A stretch of 64,000 nt of DNA from positions 1 through 64,000 of the forward strand of contig NW_026516748.1 of assembly GCF_025766255.1 (NCBI RefSeq), in the 5' to 3' direction. Shown here piece after piece: positions 22,150 to 33,536 of this stretch. The DNA comes from Zychaea mexicana. Taxonomy: Eukaryota > Mucoromycota > Mucoromycetes > Mucorales > Lichtheimiaceae. The notes under the pieces are model-generated. The model made no database searches, was not told where the DNA came from, and worked only from the letters and a program-made list of their open reading frames with translations. Each line of letters starts with the position of its first letter. The stretch's first letter is position 1. The position numbers were made by a program, and so were the translations under genes.

Positions 22150-22370
22150 TGCATGCACGTGTTAATGGGCGTCGATCGTATTATATATGTAGCATATCAA
22201 TACAATAAGCATGTCAATAAGCATGTCCAATAAGCATGTCGATAAGTACATGTCACTTATAAATATCATGCATAAGCATTCATAATAAGCATCTCAATAA
22301 GCATATCACAAGCGGCTTGTGTGATGCTTATTGGGATGCTAATGCGTGATGCTTATTGAGCTGCTTATTT
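22150..22370. repeat. palindromic array of AATAAGCAT motifs
   Basis: About eight copies of ATAAGCAT-type motifs on the plus strand (22200-22305) face two or three copies in inverse orientation (22325-22358). Around 22313 they form a long imperfect palindrome with arms of about 44 bp, the core of which is AAGCATATCACAAGC against GCTTGTGTGATGCTT. It directly abuts copy B of the inverted repeat family. Fewer related motifs (CTTCATAAG) abut copy A at 14455-14480, so the array probably belongs to the end of that element. Confidence 0.7.
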
Positions 22371-22825
22371 TTGCGACAGCCTCATTTCCGTGGGGCAGTG
22401 TCATGTTTGAAACCATTTTGACTCGTTTGCATTTTGCCCTATTCTGGTCTCATTTTCTTTGACTGTAAAAAAACAATACAGCATGGCACGTCAAAAAACA
22501 TTGCATATGCGAGCTTGATGTCAAGTCAGCGACTATTCAATGCTTATGCTGCTGCCATCTCGACAAGGATGCTCCATATGTAGCGCAAAAGCACCATCAT
22601 ATTTCGAAGAAAACGACAATCTTTTCCGGTTTCTCCATATCAGGATTTTTAGGGCATGCATAATATATAGTTCGAAAAATGCACCAATTTTAATGATGCT
22701 CTAAGATATGTTTACCGCCTTTGAATATTATATTCGCATAGATTTAGAGAAGATGGCATTAACTGACCAGAGCTACAAAAAAAATTGCTCACCAGTCAAA
22801 CAAAAAAAGAAAGAAGATTTACCCT
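22365..22825 (+). repeat. inverted repeat family, copy B
   Basis: Counterpart of 13985-14447 in opposite orientation. The coding-like frame of copy A is interrupted here by several stops and small indels, but the pieces SGLIFFDCKK, RQSFPVSPYQDF-type text and MALTDQSYKKNCSPVKQKKK are recognisable. The match ends where copy A also becomes A-rich, at about 22825. Confidence 0.75.
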
Positions 22826-23089
22826 CGTTCGAAGTTACACTCTCTTATGGCATTTTTCCAAACAATTCTGTTTTGTTAGACAAGCACGAAAAAACTCTCC
22901 CCATTTTTTTACCTGTTCTCGAGGACTCCCTCCCTCATTTACTCTGTGGTTTCAATTCAATACGTTTTTTCTATCACAATCGCCCTTGCTTCCGTGGAAT
23001 AAACACTTCTTCAGAGCGCTTGCCCATTACGACACTTGTCCAAGCATTTATGAGTATGTCTAACAATCCGTTTAAAATCACCTAATTTC

Positions 23090-24250
23090 AAGCTAATAGA
23101 ACTTCACTGATCTAGGTCATCAAACGTCTTCTCGAGAGACTCATTGCGCTTCACTTTGCTTTTGACCACTGACCAGAAATTGCTCAATTGGATTGAGCTC
23201 AGGAGAATATGAAGGCAAATAAGCGCAGCAGTAACCGCGAGCTTCTGCGTATTTGGCTATATTGTCTGATGTATAAATAGGAGCATTGTCCATCACGAGG
23301 TAAATGACCTTTCATGTGCGGATAGCGGTCCATTTCATCCAATCGTAGCTTTTACAAAGCTATTATAGTGTACCGTAACCGTTCCTTTGCTCATTTGCTC
23401 AACGCCATCTCCCCGCTTTCTCTTTTTATTAGATGGAGGTTGAGGAAGTCTAAGGCTGTATTTGATTAGACCATCAGCGGAAATCGCGCCCAAAATGGTT
23501 GTAGTTGTCGCTCGTGTTTTAGGAATTGTGACCACTGCTGGTGCACCTTTCTTTGACCACGGCATACTAAGTTCTCAAATTAATATGGAAAGCAAGATCG
23601 TCAAGAAAGACACAGTTTCCAGTAAAATCCAAGTCTGTTTTTTTCCCATGTACGAGCCCAACTCAAGCGCTCTTGAATCTTTTCTTCACTATTCGGGTCT
23701 ATGGGTTGAAGCTGAGCTTTCTTAAGAGATAAATTGCATATTGTTTTACAAAATCGTACAAGGTAGTTTTAGATACTTTAAAGTCGGCAAATATTTTCTT
23801 TACCTTTTTCATTACTCCCTCTAGAACGATGGAAAGATTCTCAACAATGCACTCGAGAATAGCGTTTCTGTGTTCGGCATGGAGAATCCGTGGACGGCCA
23901 GTCTTTCTCCGTTTCTCAAAAATGCTGTCAGAATCTTTCTCTCATTGCGCAGCCCAATTTTGTGCTGTACGAACATGAATCCCAAGTTGTTTTGCAGAAG
24001 CGACCGCACTCAAACAACAGTTTGCAGAACCTCACTTTGTCCTGATCAGAATAGCGTGTATAATATTGCTTCACTGAAATTTCCGTCATAATGACATCAT
24101 CGTTAGGCTTTGCCTTCTTTTCTACCTGCATTGCATCTATCCTTTTCTCGCTCTCCAGAGGCAATTGAGCTACATATTGTGTATGAGAAGTCAACGTTCA
24201 ATACGAAACTGTTCCTCATCAACAATATAATTCGTTGGTTCAGATCTGCC
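23090..24250 (-). mobile_element. decayed IS630/Tc1-type transposase
   Basis: Minus-strand pieces in order: an N-terminal helix-turn-helix part (VKQYYTRYSDQDKVRFCKLL, about 24090-24010); a linker giving GRPRILHAEHRNAILECIVE across a frame change; the first DDE site in NCVFLDDLAFHIN (about 23600); KKGAPAVVTIPKTRATTTTI, LGAISADGLIKYSLRLPQPP; then LVMDNAPIYTSDN (second Asp) and AYLPSYSPELNPIEQFWSVV (third acidic residue). This is the DDE order of IS630/Tc1 transposases. It is broken by an in-frame TAG plus a one-base shift near 23565 and another shift near 23320. No terminal repeats were identified with confidence. Confidence 0.85.
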
Positions 24251-24653
24251 ACACTCGTCGACGACAGATCCTTTCCCATTTTCTAACAAGAATTTGTAAA
24301 TCTGAAAAAGAAATGATGCACAGAGAAACACTAGGCGTGCTCTTTTATATTCAAAGATGCCAAGACTTGTTCTACAAAACAATCTTGGGAACAAGACATA
24401 TAATATATATGCCAAGACGAATATATATTTCGTTCCTGTCATCAAGTGAATTGATTTTCCTTCGGGGCGAATTCGTTTTCGACATTGGGCGAATTTACTT
24501 TCTGGGAAGAGTGTATAGCAGTATGGTTGAAAATGTCCGCTTATAGTTAACATAGAACGCTGCCCTTGTAGGATAGGTTGTTAAAGATGACAGATTTAGG
24601 AGCAAACTTTTGCTTCATATCCAAAACTAGTATACGCTGCACTGTTGTCCTTA

Positions 24654-24694
24654 TACACACACACACATATATATATATGTATTTATATATATAG
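24654..24694. repeat. (CA)n/(TA)n simple repeat
   Basis: An AC run passing into alternating TA, with one interruption. It marks the right edge of the repeat-rich island. Confidence 0.85.
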
Positions 24695-24922
24695 TTGGCT
24701 CCTTCATGCAATTCCCTTGTCTACGGCATCGTTGTCTGCTCGTATCTAACTGCTGAAATTAACTTGCCTATTTCAACGTACTGCTTTACTTTATGCTTAC
24801 TACGCATGCGCATTAGAGCAAAACAGGAATCGAAATTGGGATTATCGTTACACGATAAAATGATATTTTCAAAACTAAAGAATGTACATGAAGAAATTGA
24901 TAAATGGGAAGGGAATATATAT

Positions 24923-26186
24923 TTATTCGAGGCAATCGGGCTGCATCTTGGTAATCATTTGGAAAAGTGGTTGGAACTGCATGTATCCTGCCTGGTGGTC
25001 TCCAGTATTTTGGAAAACGCCGCGGGCTACCTTATCATCGATAAGCTTCAGATCCTTGTAGCCGTTAGGATGCGCAGACTCTGCGAGAATCTGGGACTCG
25101 CAACATCGTTCCATGGCAAGGAACCACCAGATGGCCTCATCAACCGTCTTGCCCGTGGTCAACAGTCCATGATTTTGCAAGATGAGTGCCTTGTTGGTGG
25201 GGCCCAGCGCTTTGACCAGATTTTCTCCTTCCTCGGGTGTATACACGACACCACCGAAATCCGGATAGACGCCGTGGGCACCATAGAATGCGCATGCATC
25301 TTGTGAGATAGGGAGCAATTCGCGGCCGAATGTTGAGAATGTTCGGCCGTAAATGGAGTGCCTATAATCATTTTGGATCATAGGTCATTAGAAAAAGCTC
25401 TAATTCCTCGCGTGATGAGGCTTTTGATGCAATGAGTGAAATGAAAAAAACGAACGTGTGGACGGCGCAAATAACATCTGAGCGTGCATTATGGATGGCT
25501 CCGTGGATCATGAATGCTGCCTTGTTGACGGTGGTATTCCCGCGAACAATCTTTCCATGATGATCGATTAAGACAAGATCACTCGCCTTGATGTGTCCAA
25601 AATATTTAGCAAGAGGGTTAACCCTGATTATTTACAGATGATATGGCGTGAGTCAGTTGGTATATATAGCTAAATGCGCATGCTGAACGCCATCCCCAAT
25701 TACCGTCACTTCAACAAGATTCGTAAATACATACCAAAACAGATCGGGGTACTCTGGATCTCTGAAGGTCATATGGCCAGCAACGCCTTCATCGTACCGA
25801 TACAATGCCATCAATCTAAAATATGCACGAATGATGCAATGCTGGTTGTAAATATAGCCGCATGTGGCAAATTTTACTGCTAATCTGCTTCTTCACAAAA
25901 CGGAGCCTGTTCCTTACCTAAAGCCTGCTGCCAACTTCTGCTTCATATGAGTTCGTTGTTCATGGAAGCTCATGAACGTTGGAAGGCCGGGAATCTGCAC
26001 CGGCTCTTTCTCAGCTGCGCGTGCTTCTTCCTCTGTCTCCGAGCCCGTCAAGACAATTCGTCGCTTTGAACGCAAAAAAACGGCGTATCGATCAGGCGTG
26101 CGTTGAGCTTCGATAGGAGCACGTGGTTGTTCGGTAGACGATGCTTCACTAACAATTGTAGTGGTGGTGATAATTGTCAGAGTCAT
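24923..26186 (-). CDS. class II aldolase/adducin-domain protein
   Basis: Exons 26186-25918, 25815-25735, 25623-25456 and 25361-24923 give 318 residues. The first 90 residues are a low-complexity Thr-rich and charged lead. The aldolase domain starts at [20 protein letters not shown] and contains the metal-binding HTHS motif and a later QNHGLLTTG histidine, with [20 protein letters not shown] between them. These are the zinc-binding histidines of the L-fuculose-phosphate aldolase fold. Fungal members are cytosolic and mostly of unknown substrate; methylthioribulose-phosphate dehydratase is a relative. The third intron starts GTTCGT, an unusual donor, but the phase and the HTHS motif it restores make it secure. 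An antisense open frame covers the last exon and is not credible. Confidence 0.9.
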
Positions 26187-27751
26187 AGTTCGGCGCTCTC
26201 ACTCCTTTTGAAAGGTATTTCATTCTCTCTAACCATCCCCTCCGTAGCTAATGTTACTTTGTATTTACGTACGCTGACATTCTTAAAAAGGTGAGGAAGG
26301 GTGAGGAAAAGTAAAGAGAATTATGCAAAGAAAAAAGAAAAAGAAGAGGGCGCATAGATTCTTTTTATATGTGATAGAATTCGTTCTTCCGGCGGAAAAT
26401 AAAATACGCGTTGGTCGACCCTCCCAAACAACCTTCTCACGATCTCTTGTAAACATTCTCACAGAATAAAGTTTCTTGGTAAGCTCTGCATGGTATCGGT
26501 TCGTTGTCGTTCTCCACTACTACCCTTTGGCTGCTACTAATCTATTGTGTTCTTTAAGACAAGTACATGGTTGTGATGATTGTATGGTTCAACTACATCT
26601 TCCCCCGTCAACTTATACGTTACAATAAAGAGGGCAAGTTCGTCTACCACTGTCAAGGATGCGCTACTTTTTTGAACAAAATAAGCGATGAGATAATGCT
26701 GCTCGTCTCAAGCTCTACTGCATATAATAATAAACGTCTCTTCTTGTTATCTTTATTACGCCAAAACAATTGTACGTGGGAAGTAACGATGTTCTGAATC
26801 TATCCATACTCTTGACGATGATAAACCATACACAATCGTAGCATATATCATTCGGCGCGGGGCGATGTTTGATCACAGGGATATATAATACACGAATACA
26901 CAACTAGAGCTATCGGAAGGAATGACCCTGTGGTTTATCTAAATGAACTAAAATCTATTGTTGTGTAGTGCTTCCGCGGGAAAGCTCCAACGTAAGGCTC
27001 GCGTGGATCAATCCGCATTGTTTTTGACGAAACCGTTCTATGCGCAGCGTTTGGAAAATGGTGGTAATAGCAAAGAAAGCTATAACAGCGTGAGCCAAGA
27101 CAGATAATTTTGACAGCCTGCTGAAAGATTCAATTATGTCATATATTTAGCAAGCCTAAAATTACGGAAAAGACTTGGCTGGCAAAGCTGGTTTGTTTTT
27201 TACCACCGATGATGCGTAATTCTCACAGCACACAAAACAGTACTATTTCCGGGCTTCGGAGAAGGATCGTGTTACCATAACAGCAGTCGACGCCTCCCGG
27301 TGTACATAAACGTTGTCTTAAACACGATGTACAGGCAAGATACTCACACGATTATCATTAAGCATATCCACCAAGAAGCCAAGCATTGCGAATGTATTTT
27401 TACAAGTAAAGGCTACAAACCATGCTGAGCAGGTATTAGTGCTGGGCTTATTTCGGTAACAGCATCAGTGAGAAGAAAATGGACATGGATCTTCTTTCAA
27501 TCAAACTTACAGAAAGTAAGGGGCAGGAGAAACAAATACTTTTGTACATCACGCAATTTATTTTGGATTAAGGTGATATACTAGATTGGAAAAAACAAAA
27601 AATATGTATTCTAAATGATTGAATTCTATATAAAGTGAATGTACATCGATAAATGGGATAGCTTCTGCAGGTCTACAATAAATAGGAAAGTTGAAAGGAT
27701 AAGTCTAATCAAAGTGGAGGATATGGGGCAAAATAGACTAATATATCTATG
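26187..27751. other. 1.56 kb intergenic, no gene recognised
   Basis: 5' region of the aldolase gene (minus) and 3' region of the FHA-RING gene (minus). Short unrelated open frames only. Confidence 0.4.
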
Positions 27752-28859
27752 TCATAATGGCAGCATCTGCTTGATAAATGGCTGTGATGCAACGAAGGAT
27801 TTGCTACTGATAGATGGTCCAGCCTCGAACGTCGAGGAATTTGGTGCTGTTGGTGCTGAGGATGAAGAGGAAGGTGACTCTATGATTTCCTCTAATACCT
27901 CATCCACGTCCACCTGGACCTCGGCATCGAGATTAGAATAAGTTCGACAAAGCGGACAAGAGAAAGCAGGAAAGTTTTGCTCCACCAACGGCCGCAAACA
28001 CTTGAAGTGACAAACATGGGTGCATGGGGCAACAAACAGAGCTTGTGAAGGTGCGATGGCATAGAGACAAATGCAGCATTCTTGCATATCTCCACGGTTC
28101 TTTGGCTGTTGTTGTTGGGTAGGCTTGTTTGCTGTTATTCGACAGCACAGCTGTTGAAAGACAGTCTTGCTAGATGATGGCACTTTGTTCTTGTCATTGA
28201 ACTCATGATGGCTATGGTTGTTATGGCAACGGCTTCCGTTGCTGCTGTTGTTGTTGTTGTTGTTAGTAGTGTGGCGGAGGTGACTGACTTGAAGTCGCAT
28301 GCGAACTGCACGAAACACAGGCTCAACTCCCTGTTGATAATTGACACCAAGCTGGATAATGTCACCATCACAAACTTCTCGAATCGAATCGTCATCCTCT
28401 TTTACAGAAGATAGTCGCATACGATTGACAAATGTACCGCTCGATGATCCCGTATCTCGGATAAAGACCTAGTTACATTTTGCGTTATTTTGTGAGTAAA
28501 AGCAGCTATTGATTTTTGCAAGCTGAGAGAAAGCATGCTGTATCAACCTTCCCATCCTCCGACCAAAGTTCGGCATGACTACGGCTCACAACCTTGCTCT
28601 TGAATGACAGACGGTTTAAATCGTGTTGCCAACTATTGTTATATCGACCAAACTTTAGCACTGCCCCTTGCTGTAAGCTCCGCTCAATCACATCAAAGAC
28701 AAAGCATTGCGAATTGTACGTGACATGAGGAACCAGTCGGACGCATATCTCGTCATCGTCGCAAGGTTCACTGCTGGCCGCGTGTAGATGAGTTGCTTTG
28801 CATGCTGTACTTGCAGTAGAGCCGGATCGAGTGATAGGAATGCGAGACTGTGATGGCAT
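27752..28859 (-). CDS. FHA-RING E3 ubiquitin ligase, Dma/RNF8-CHFR type
   Basis: Exons 28859-28548 and 28468-27752 (79-nt intron) give 342 residues. An FHA domain covers about residues 45-165: LKFGRYN, then FKSKVVSRSHAELW with the phosphothreonine-binding SRSH core, then FIRDTGSSSGTFVNRMRL across the splice. A poly-Asn/His linker follows, then a C-terminal RING: ECCICLYAI, FVAPCTHVCHFKC and FSCPLCR supply the zinc ligands. FHA followed by RING is the architecture of yeast Dma1/Dma2 and fission yeast Dma1, ligases acting in spindle-position and septin checkpoints. The Ser-rich acidic tail (IESPSSSSSAP) could be phosphorylated. An FHA-RING relative of another subfamily is the alternative. Confidence 0.9.
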
Positions 28860-29148
28860 TGTTTTGTGCGTGTATTAGATGACTTGTGTATGTGATGAAG
28901 TTGAAGAATTGGGGTTGATGTAGCAACTCGTTGTTTGTGGGTATGGTATGTTCGTATATTGGAACAGATAATACAGGAAAATGAATTGCAAAGCAAGTTT
29001 TGTAAATGAGGCACACAAAAGACAAAAGCAATGTTATTTTGTGAAATATTTTATCATCTTTATATATAGCGAAATCCACAGGCGCTAAGTCGGTCGATTG
29101 CACGTTTATTGACATTCGAAATATGACCAGATCATTGTGCGTGCACGC

Positions 29149-30886
29149 TTAAAAACCTAAATTACCACGCAGACATAGGCATACGTATGACACAACGTAT
29201 GTTTCAAAGAAAGAACAATGGTGAGCATTTCATGCGGGATGGACAACACTTGGGCGTCAAACATTTCATGATCCTCACCATATTTTCTTCTGGCTTCGTT
29301 TCTTGTTGCGCGACCTGATGCAAACTGCTCGTCCAAACGGTCCTGCATACTCTGAGCTTGTGCAGCCAACGCCATGATATTGTTCTTTTTCTTTTGGAGT
29401 CCACTAGCTTGGAGCTAATTGATTGGCAAAAAACGAAAATGAATTGGCAAGCAGAAAAAAACAAAAAGGTCTAATCTAGGGCCTAGAATGCATATCTTCT
29501 TTACTCTCCTATGAAAATTGAACTTACCGTGGCGCCTTTACTAACAAATTTCGGGGCTGGTATGTGTTGTGCATGAGACCGCCATTCTTCAGATGGTAGT
29601 ATATCCTGTTGGTTGACTGTCTTAAATTGCACCTCCGAGTCGCGACCTTTCCTTTTGCCCGTCAACCTCGTAATCTGTTTATGCATGTTCAAGCCAGTTA
29701 GTAAGCCGAGTTACAGAATTCTATTCTTTACCTCGCTCTCTGTATCTATTCAACCTTTTTTTAACCCACTCCGTTTTACTGATGTTCCCTTACCGCTGTC
29801 TCATCTAGATCGCCAAAAGCGTTACCCTGGCTCTCACTTGCATTTGAAACCTGTCCAGCATCATATTCTTGTTGCTGCTGATAATAGTACTGATAATAGC
29901 TAGATGGGTCTGTACCATATGCATACATGGCGTTGGGATCCACATTAGGATAGGCGTATGCGTCTACAGCAGTAGGTCCATCGTCTATTTGTTGTTGTCC
30001 CGATAATTGCTGTGATGCTGATGATGATGATGATGATGATGATTCTTGGTGTTGCTGTGAGGATGAAGCCACGTCGGTCGTTTTGTCTACAACATTCGAT
30101 TGCTGTCGGGTGGGTATTTTGTATGATGATGTTGTTGGTGTCACTGATTTCAGCTCGGCTCCTGCGGGGCACAGGTTAGTTTAACGCCACGTTTTTTAAA
30201 GAAGCATATATCCACGTTTTTACACGTGGCTTGATACATTTAAACTTTCGCTGTAGTTAGTCAATACACTTGCCTAATCTGAAGAATGGTCCTGCATGAC
30301 TAGCATCCATATTGTCTTCTTCATCCTCCTCTTGGTCTCCTGCTACTAACGCATCTGCATCGACGGCGATATTCGATTCCAATTCTCGGCCATCCTGTTC
30401 TTTTTCGTTACTTTTTGGCTCGGCTTTCGTTTCGGTAAATCTCTTTGCATTAAAACTGCTGGTGCTCCCTGTTGCAGTGGATGATGAAGAAGATGATGAT
30501 GCAGGTGCTGCTGTACTATTCCCAGAATTCGCTGCTTTGGGCTTTGTAAAGTTAAATGATCGTTTTGGTGGCGGTAGAAGCGCCGCAAGGCCCTTAGCAC
30601 CTGATCCAGAAGAAGAAGCCAATTTTTGTCGTTTTGCCCGCTTTTTCTCTTCGTCTTCGTCATCGGAATCCTGCGTTAAAGTAGGTAGATCTACATAAAC
30701 GACCGCCCTTGATGACGACGAGGACGACGAAGCTTGGTTGTTTTTGGGTTGTGGTAATAGCGATCCGAGCCCTGATCCGCTCGGTGTTGCGCTTTTTCGT
30801 GTTTGTTGAGGCTTTGGTGTTGGAGCTTCGACGTCTGACGATTCTGATTCGGAACTGCTGCCGTAGTAGTTACCAACAAGTGACAT
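29149..30886 (-). CDS. PRCC-domain nuclear protein
   Basis: Exons 30886-30274, 30161-29794, 29674-29528, 29414-29279 and 29156-29149 give 423 residues. The start MSLVGNYYGSSSESES is typical of PRCC proteins, followed by long Ser-rich and acidic disordered sequence and a tyrosine/glutamine-rich segment. The conserved C-terminus begins ITRLTGKRKGRDSEVQFKTV, continues LPSEEW and KKKNNIMALAAQAQSM, and finishes RRKYGF. The last exon is only 8 nt and supplies the final GF and stop, exactly restoring the family's KYGF end. The first intron needs a GC donor (TTAG|GCAAGT) to keep the frame. Human PRCC is linked to splicing factors and a mitotic checkpoint protein, so a pre-mRNA-splicing role is likely. 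Confidence 0.88.
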
Positions 30887-31042
30887 TGTATGTGTATGTT
30901 TGAAAAGAAAAGAAAGATGGTTTAGTTCGGGATTGAGACTCAGCCGTCTCTTTTCCCATTCAACCCGCTGCTGTCTCTCTGTTCTTAAAAAACCATATAT
31001 TAAAGCGAACACAAGGCCTGAATACAGTGTTTTGAAAAAGAA
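30887..31042. promoter_or_regulatory. bidirectional promoter, PRCC / AP-1 mu
   Basis: Only 156 bp separate the divergent start codons at 30886 (minus) and 31043 (plus), so both genes must share promoter DNA or overlap in their 5' leaders. No clear TATA box was identified. Confidence 0.6.
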
Positions 31043-33213
31043 ATGGCATCAGCAGGTACTGTAGCTTACGCCCAACATGTTGTGGCCTATTTAGTGCGCT
31101 TTTCATGAGCTAATGATAACCGCAATTACTTCATCGTCCTTTGTTAGTCTTCATTTTGGACCTAAAGGGAAAGGTCCTTATATCTCGAAACTACCGAGGC
31201 GACATTCCAATGAGTGCCGTCGAGAAGTTCATGCCCCTGGTATATAACATACAGCGATATATAGGAAATACACGCACGCGTTCTTGCGTTGAACATGACG
31301 CGAGAAAAGATACAGAAGTTGACCACCGTTCGCCTGTTACATTGTCGCGTCCTAATTCCTATCTTTGTAGATATCCGAAGCTGAAGATGAGCAAGTGCCA
31401 CTACCTTGTTTTACCCATGACGGCATCAATTACTTATACTTGAAGCATAGCAACCTTTACCGTACGTCGATTCAACCCCTTCACAGCCAAGATGAGAGTC
31501 ATGGGAGGAAAACACAGATATATTGACAAAAAGACTCTTGTCCTTTTTTTCTAGTGCTCGCGATCACTCGAAAGAACACCAACGCAGCTTCGATCATGCT
31601 ATACCTACACAAACTTACCCAAGTGTTTTCAGAATACTTTAAAGAACTCGAGGAAGAATCAATCCGAGACAATTTTGTTATCGTTTACGAACTTTTGGAT
31701 GAGATGATGGACTTTGGATATCCCCAGACTACCGAAACCAAGATTTTACAAGAGTAAGCTATAGAGGCAGCCAAGCAGAGAGGAAGAACGTTTCTTGTTT
31801 ACTGATATCTGACTTGTTGATAGATATATCACCCAAGATGCATACAAACTCGAGGTTCAAGTGCGTCCACCCATGGCTGTCACTAATGCTGTGTCATGGC
31901 GTTCTGAAGGAATTAAATACAAGAAGAATGAAGTGTTTTTGGATGTCATTGAGAGTGTGAACTTGTTGGTACGTAGCATCATCCGCGAGATACTGCTATG
32001 ACGGCACGTGCTAACAAATCAGTTGTTTTGATCAAAAAGGTAAATGCAAATGGCAATGTGCTGCGAAGTGAAGTACTTGGCGCCGTTAAGATGCGCTGTT
32101 ACCTTTCTGGCATGCCAGAATTGCGCTTGGGCTTGAACGATAAAGTGATGTTTGAGGCCACAGGACGAGGTAATACGTTGTATACGAGTTATCGAATGGA
32201 GAGAAAGAGAAATGGAGGTGTCATACAAGTACTAATATATATGCTCTCCTTTTGATAACTATGATCACTTAACAAACCATAGGAGCCAACTCGACCAAGG
32301 CCATCGAGATGGAAGACGTCAAGTTCCACCAATGTGTTCGTTTGTCACGATTCGAAAACGACCGCACTATCAGCTTTATCCCGCCAGATGGAGATTTTGA
32401 GTTGATGAGTTATCGATTGCAAACAAGCGTCAAGCCTTTAGTTTGGGTTGAAGCTGTGGTAGAAACATACTCGGGTTCTCGAGTCGAGTATTTGGTCAAG
32501 GCACGGGCACAGTTTAAGCGGAAGAGCACTGCCAACAATGTCGAGATTGAAGTTCCTGTCCCCGATGACGCAGATACACCCAAATTCAAGGTATAATCTC
32601 TTTAAAAGAAAGAGGAGCCAACAATCAAGCAAGGTGTACAAACTAACATGCCATTTTATTTTACGATTCTTTTTGTCTTATAGAGCAGTAACGGCTCTGT
32701 ATCGTACAAACCAGAAAGATCTTGCCTTGTATGGAAAATCAAACAATTCCAGGGTGGCAAGGAATTTATTATGCGCGCTCATTTCGGATTGCCTTCCGTG
32801 CAAGCCGGTAAATTTTCCATTGTATTTACGCAAGGGCGGTTTTTTTTAATCGATCACTATGGTCTTGAAAGCTAAACACATGCGACATGTTTTTGTTCTT
32901 TTTTTTTTCATGTATAACTAGCTGAAGAGACGGAAAAACGGCCACCGATAAACATCAAGTTTGAAATCCCTTACTTTACAGTGTCTGGTATCCAAGTAAG
33001 ATACCTCAAAATCGTAGAGAAGAGTGGTTATCAGGCCCTTCCATGGGTGCGGTACATCACGCAAAACGGAGGTAAGAGAACGATATTTAGTTTTATTTCA
33101 GCGCAAAGTGGCGACGAGAGCGCTCTGCTCACCATCTCTACTGGTTCTGCACAGATTACCAAATGCGTATGCCTGAAAGCATCAAAGCAAACAAACAAGT
33201 TAGCTATTATTAA
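31043..33213 (+). CDS. apm1: AP-1 clathrin adaptor complex mu subunit
   Basis: Ten exons: 31043-31055, 31148-31239, 31371-31461, 31555-31753, 31824-31968, 32040-32169, 32283-32590, 32684-32807, 32922-33071 and 33155-33213, giving 436 residues (human AP1M1 has 423). The N-terminal longin half reads MASAVFILDLKGKVLISRNY, CFTHDGINYLYLKHSNLYLL and DNFVIVYELLDEMMDFGYPQ. The C-terminal mu-homology domain binds YxxPhi sorting signals and begins near WRSEGIKYKKNEVFLDVIES; FEIPYFTVSGIQVRYLKI and the end SGYQALPWVRYITQNG are visible. The phrasing is AP-1 and not AP-2 (ISRNYRGDI, TETKILQEYI). The complex sorts cargo at the trans-Golgi and endosomes. The first exon is 13 nt. Confidence 0.95.
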
Positions 33214-33536
33214 CACCATTATATACACAAGAAAATGTCCGCCATCCACTCTCCTTCTTCCTCTCTGCACAACCCACACACACAACGAATCTCCACCACA
33301 CTATTTGTACCTCAGCCGCCTTTTTGCTGATATATAAAAACACAAATTATATATAAAGTATCCTGTACCCTCAACCCCTGGTTACTAAGATATCCCAGGG
33401 TTTTAAGTGTTCCGAAACAGCAACATTTAAGTGACACATATCCCACTGCCAAGTAAAGCATGAACATAAATAGCACGCACACTATGCTCAGCTCTGTGTA
33501 ATTTTCTTTTACTTTCAACAAATCACAAAGCCAAAG
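33214..33536. other. intergenic between AP-1 mu and phosphatase
   Basis: 3' region of the adaptor gene with a (CA)-rich stretch near 33275, followed by the promoter of the next gene. No other structure was seen. Confidence 0.4.

Noticed and set aside
24695..25306. 203-codon plus-strand open frame
   Set aside because: It is antisense to the last exon of the class II aldolase gene, whose minus-strand product has all the family motifs. The overlapping part is a shadow.
26567..26797. 76-codon plus-strand frame with FNYIFPRQLIRYNKEGKFVY
   Set aside because: Superficially protein-like but isolated, with no start context, splice sites or domain.
30312..30698. Plus-strand Ser-rich open frame
   Set aside because: Antisense of the Ser/Asp repeat region of the PRCC gene; low-complexity sequence is often open on both strands.
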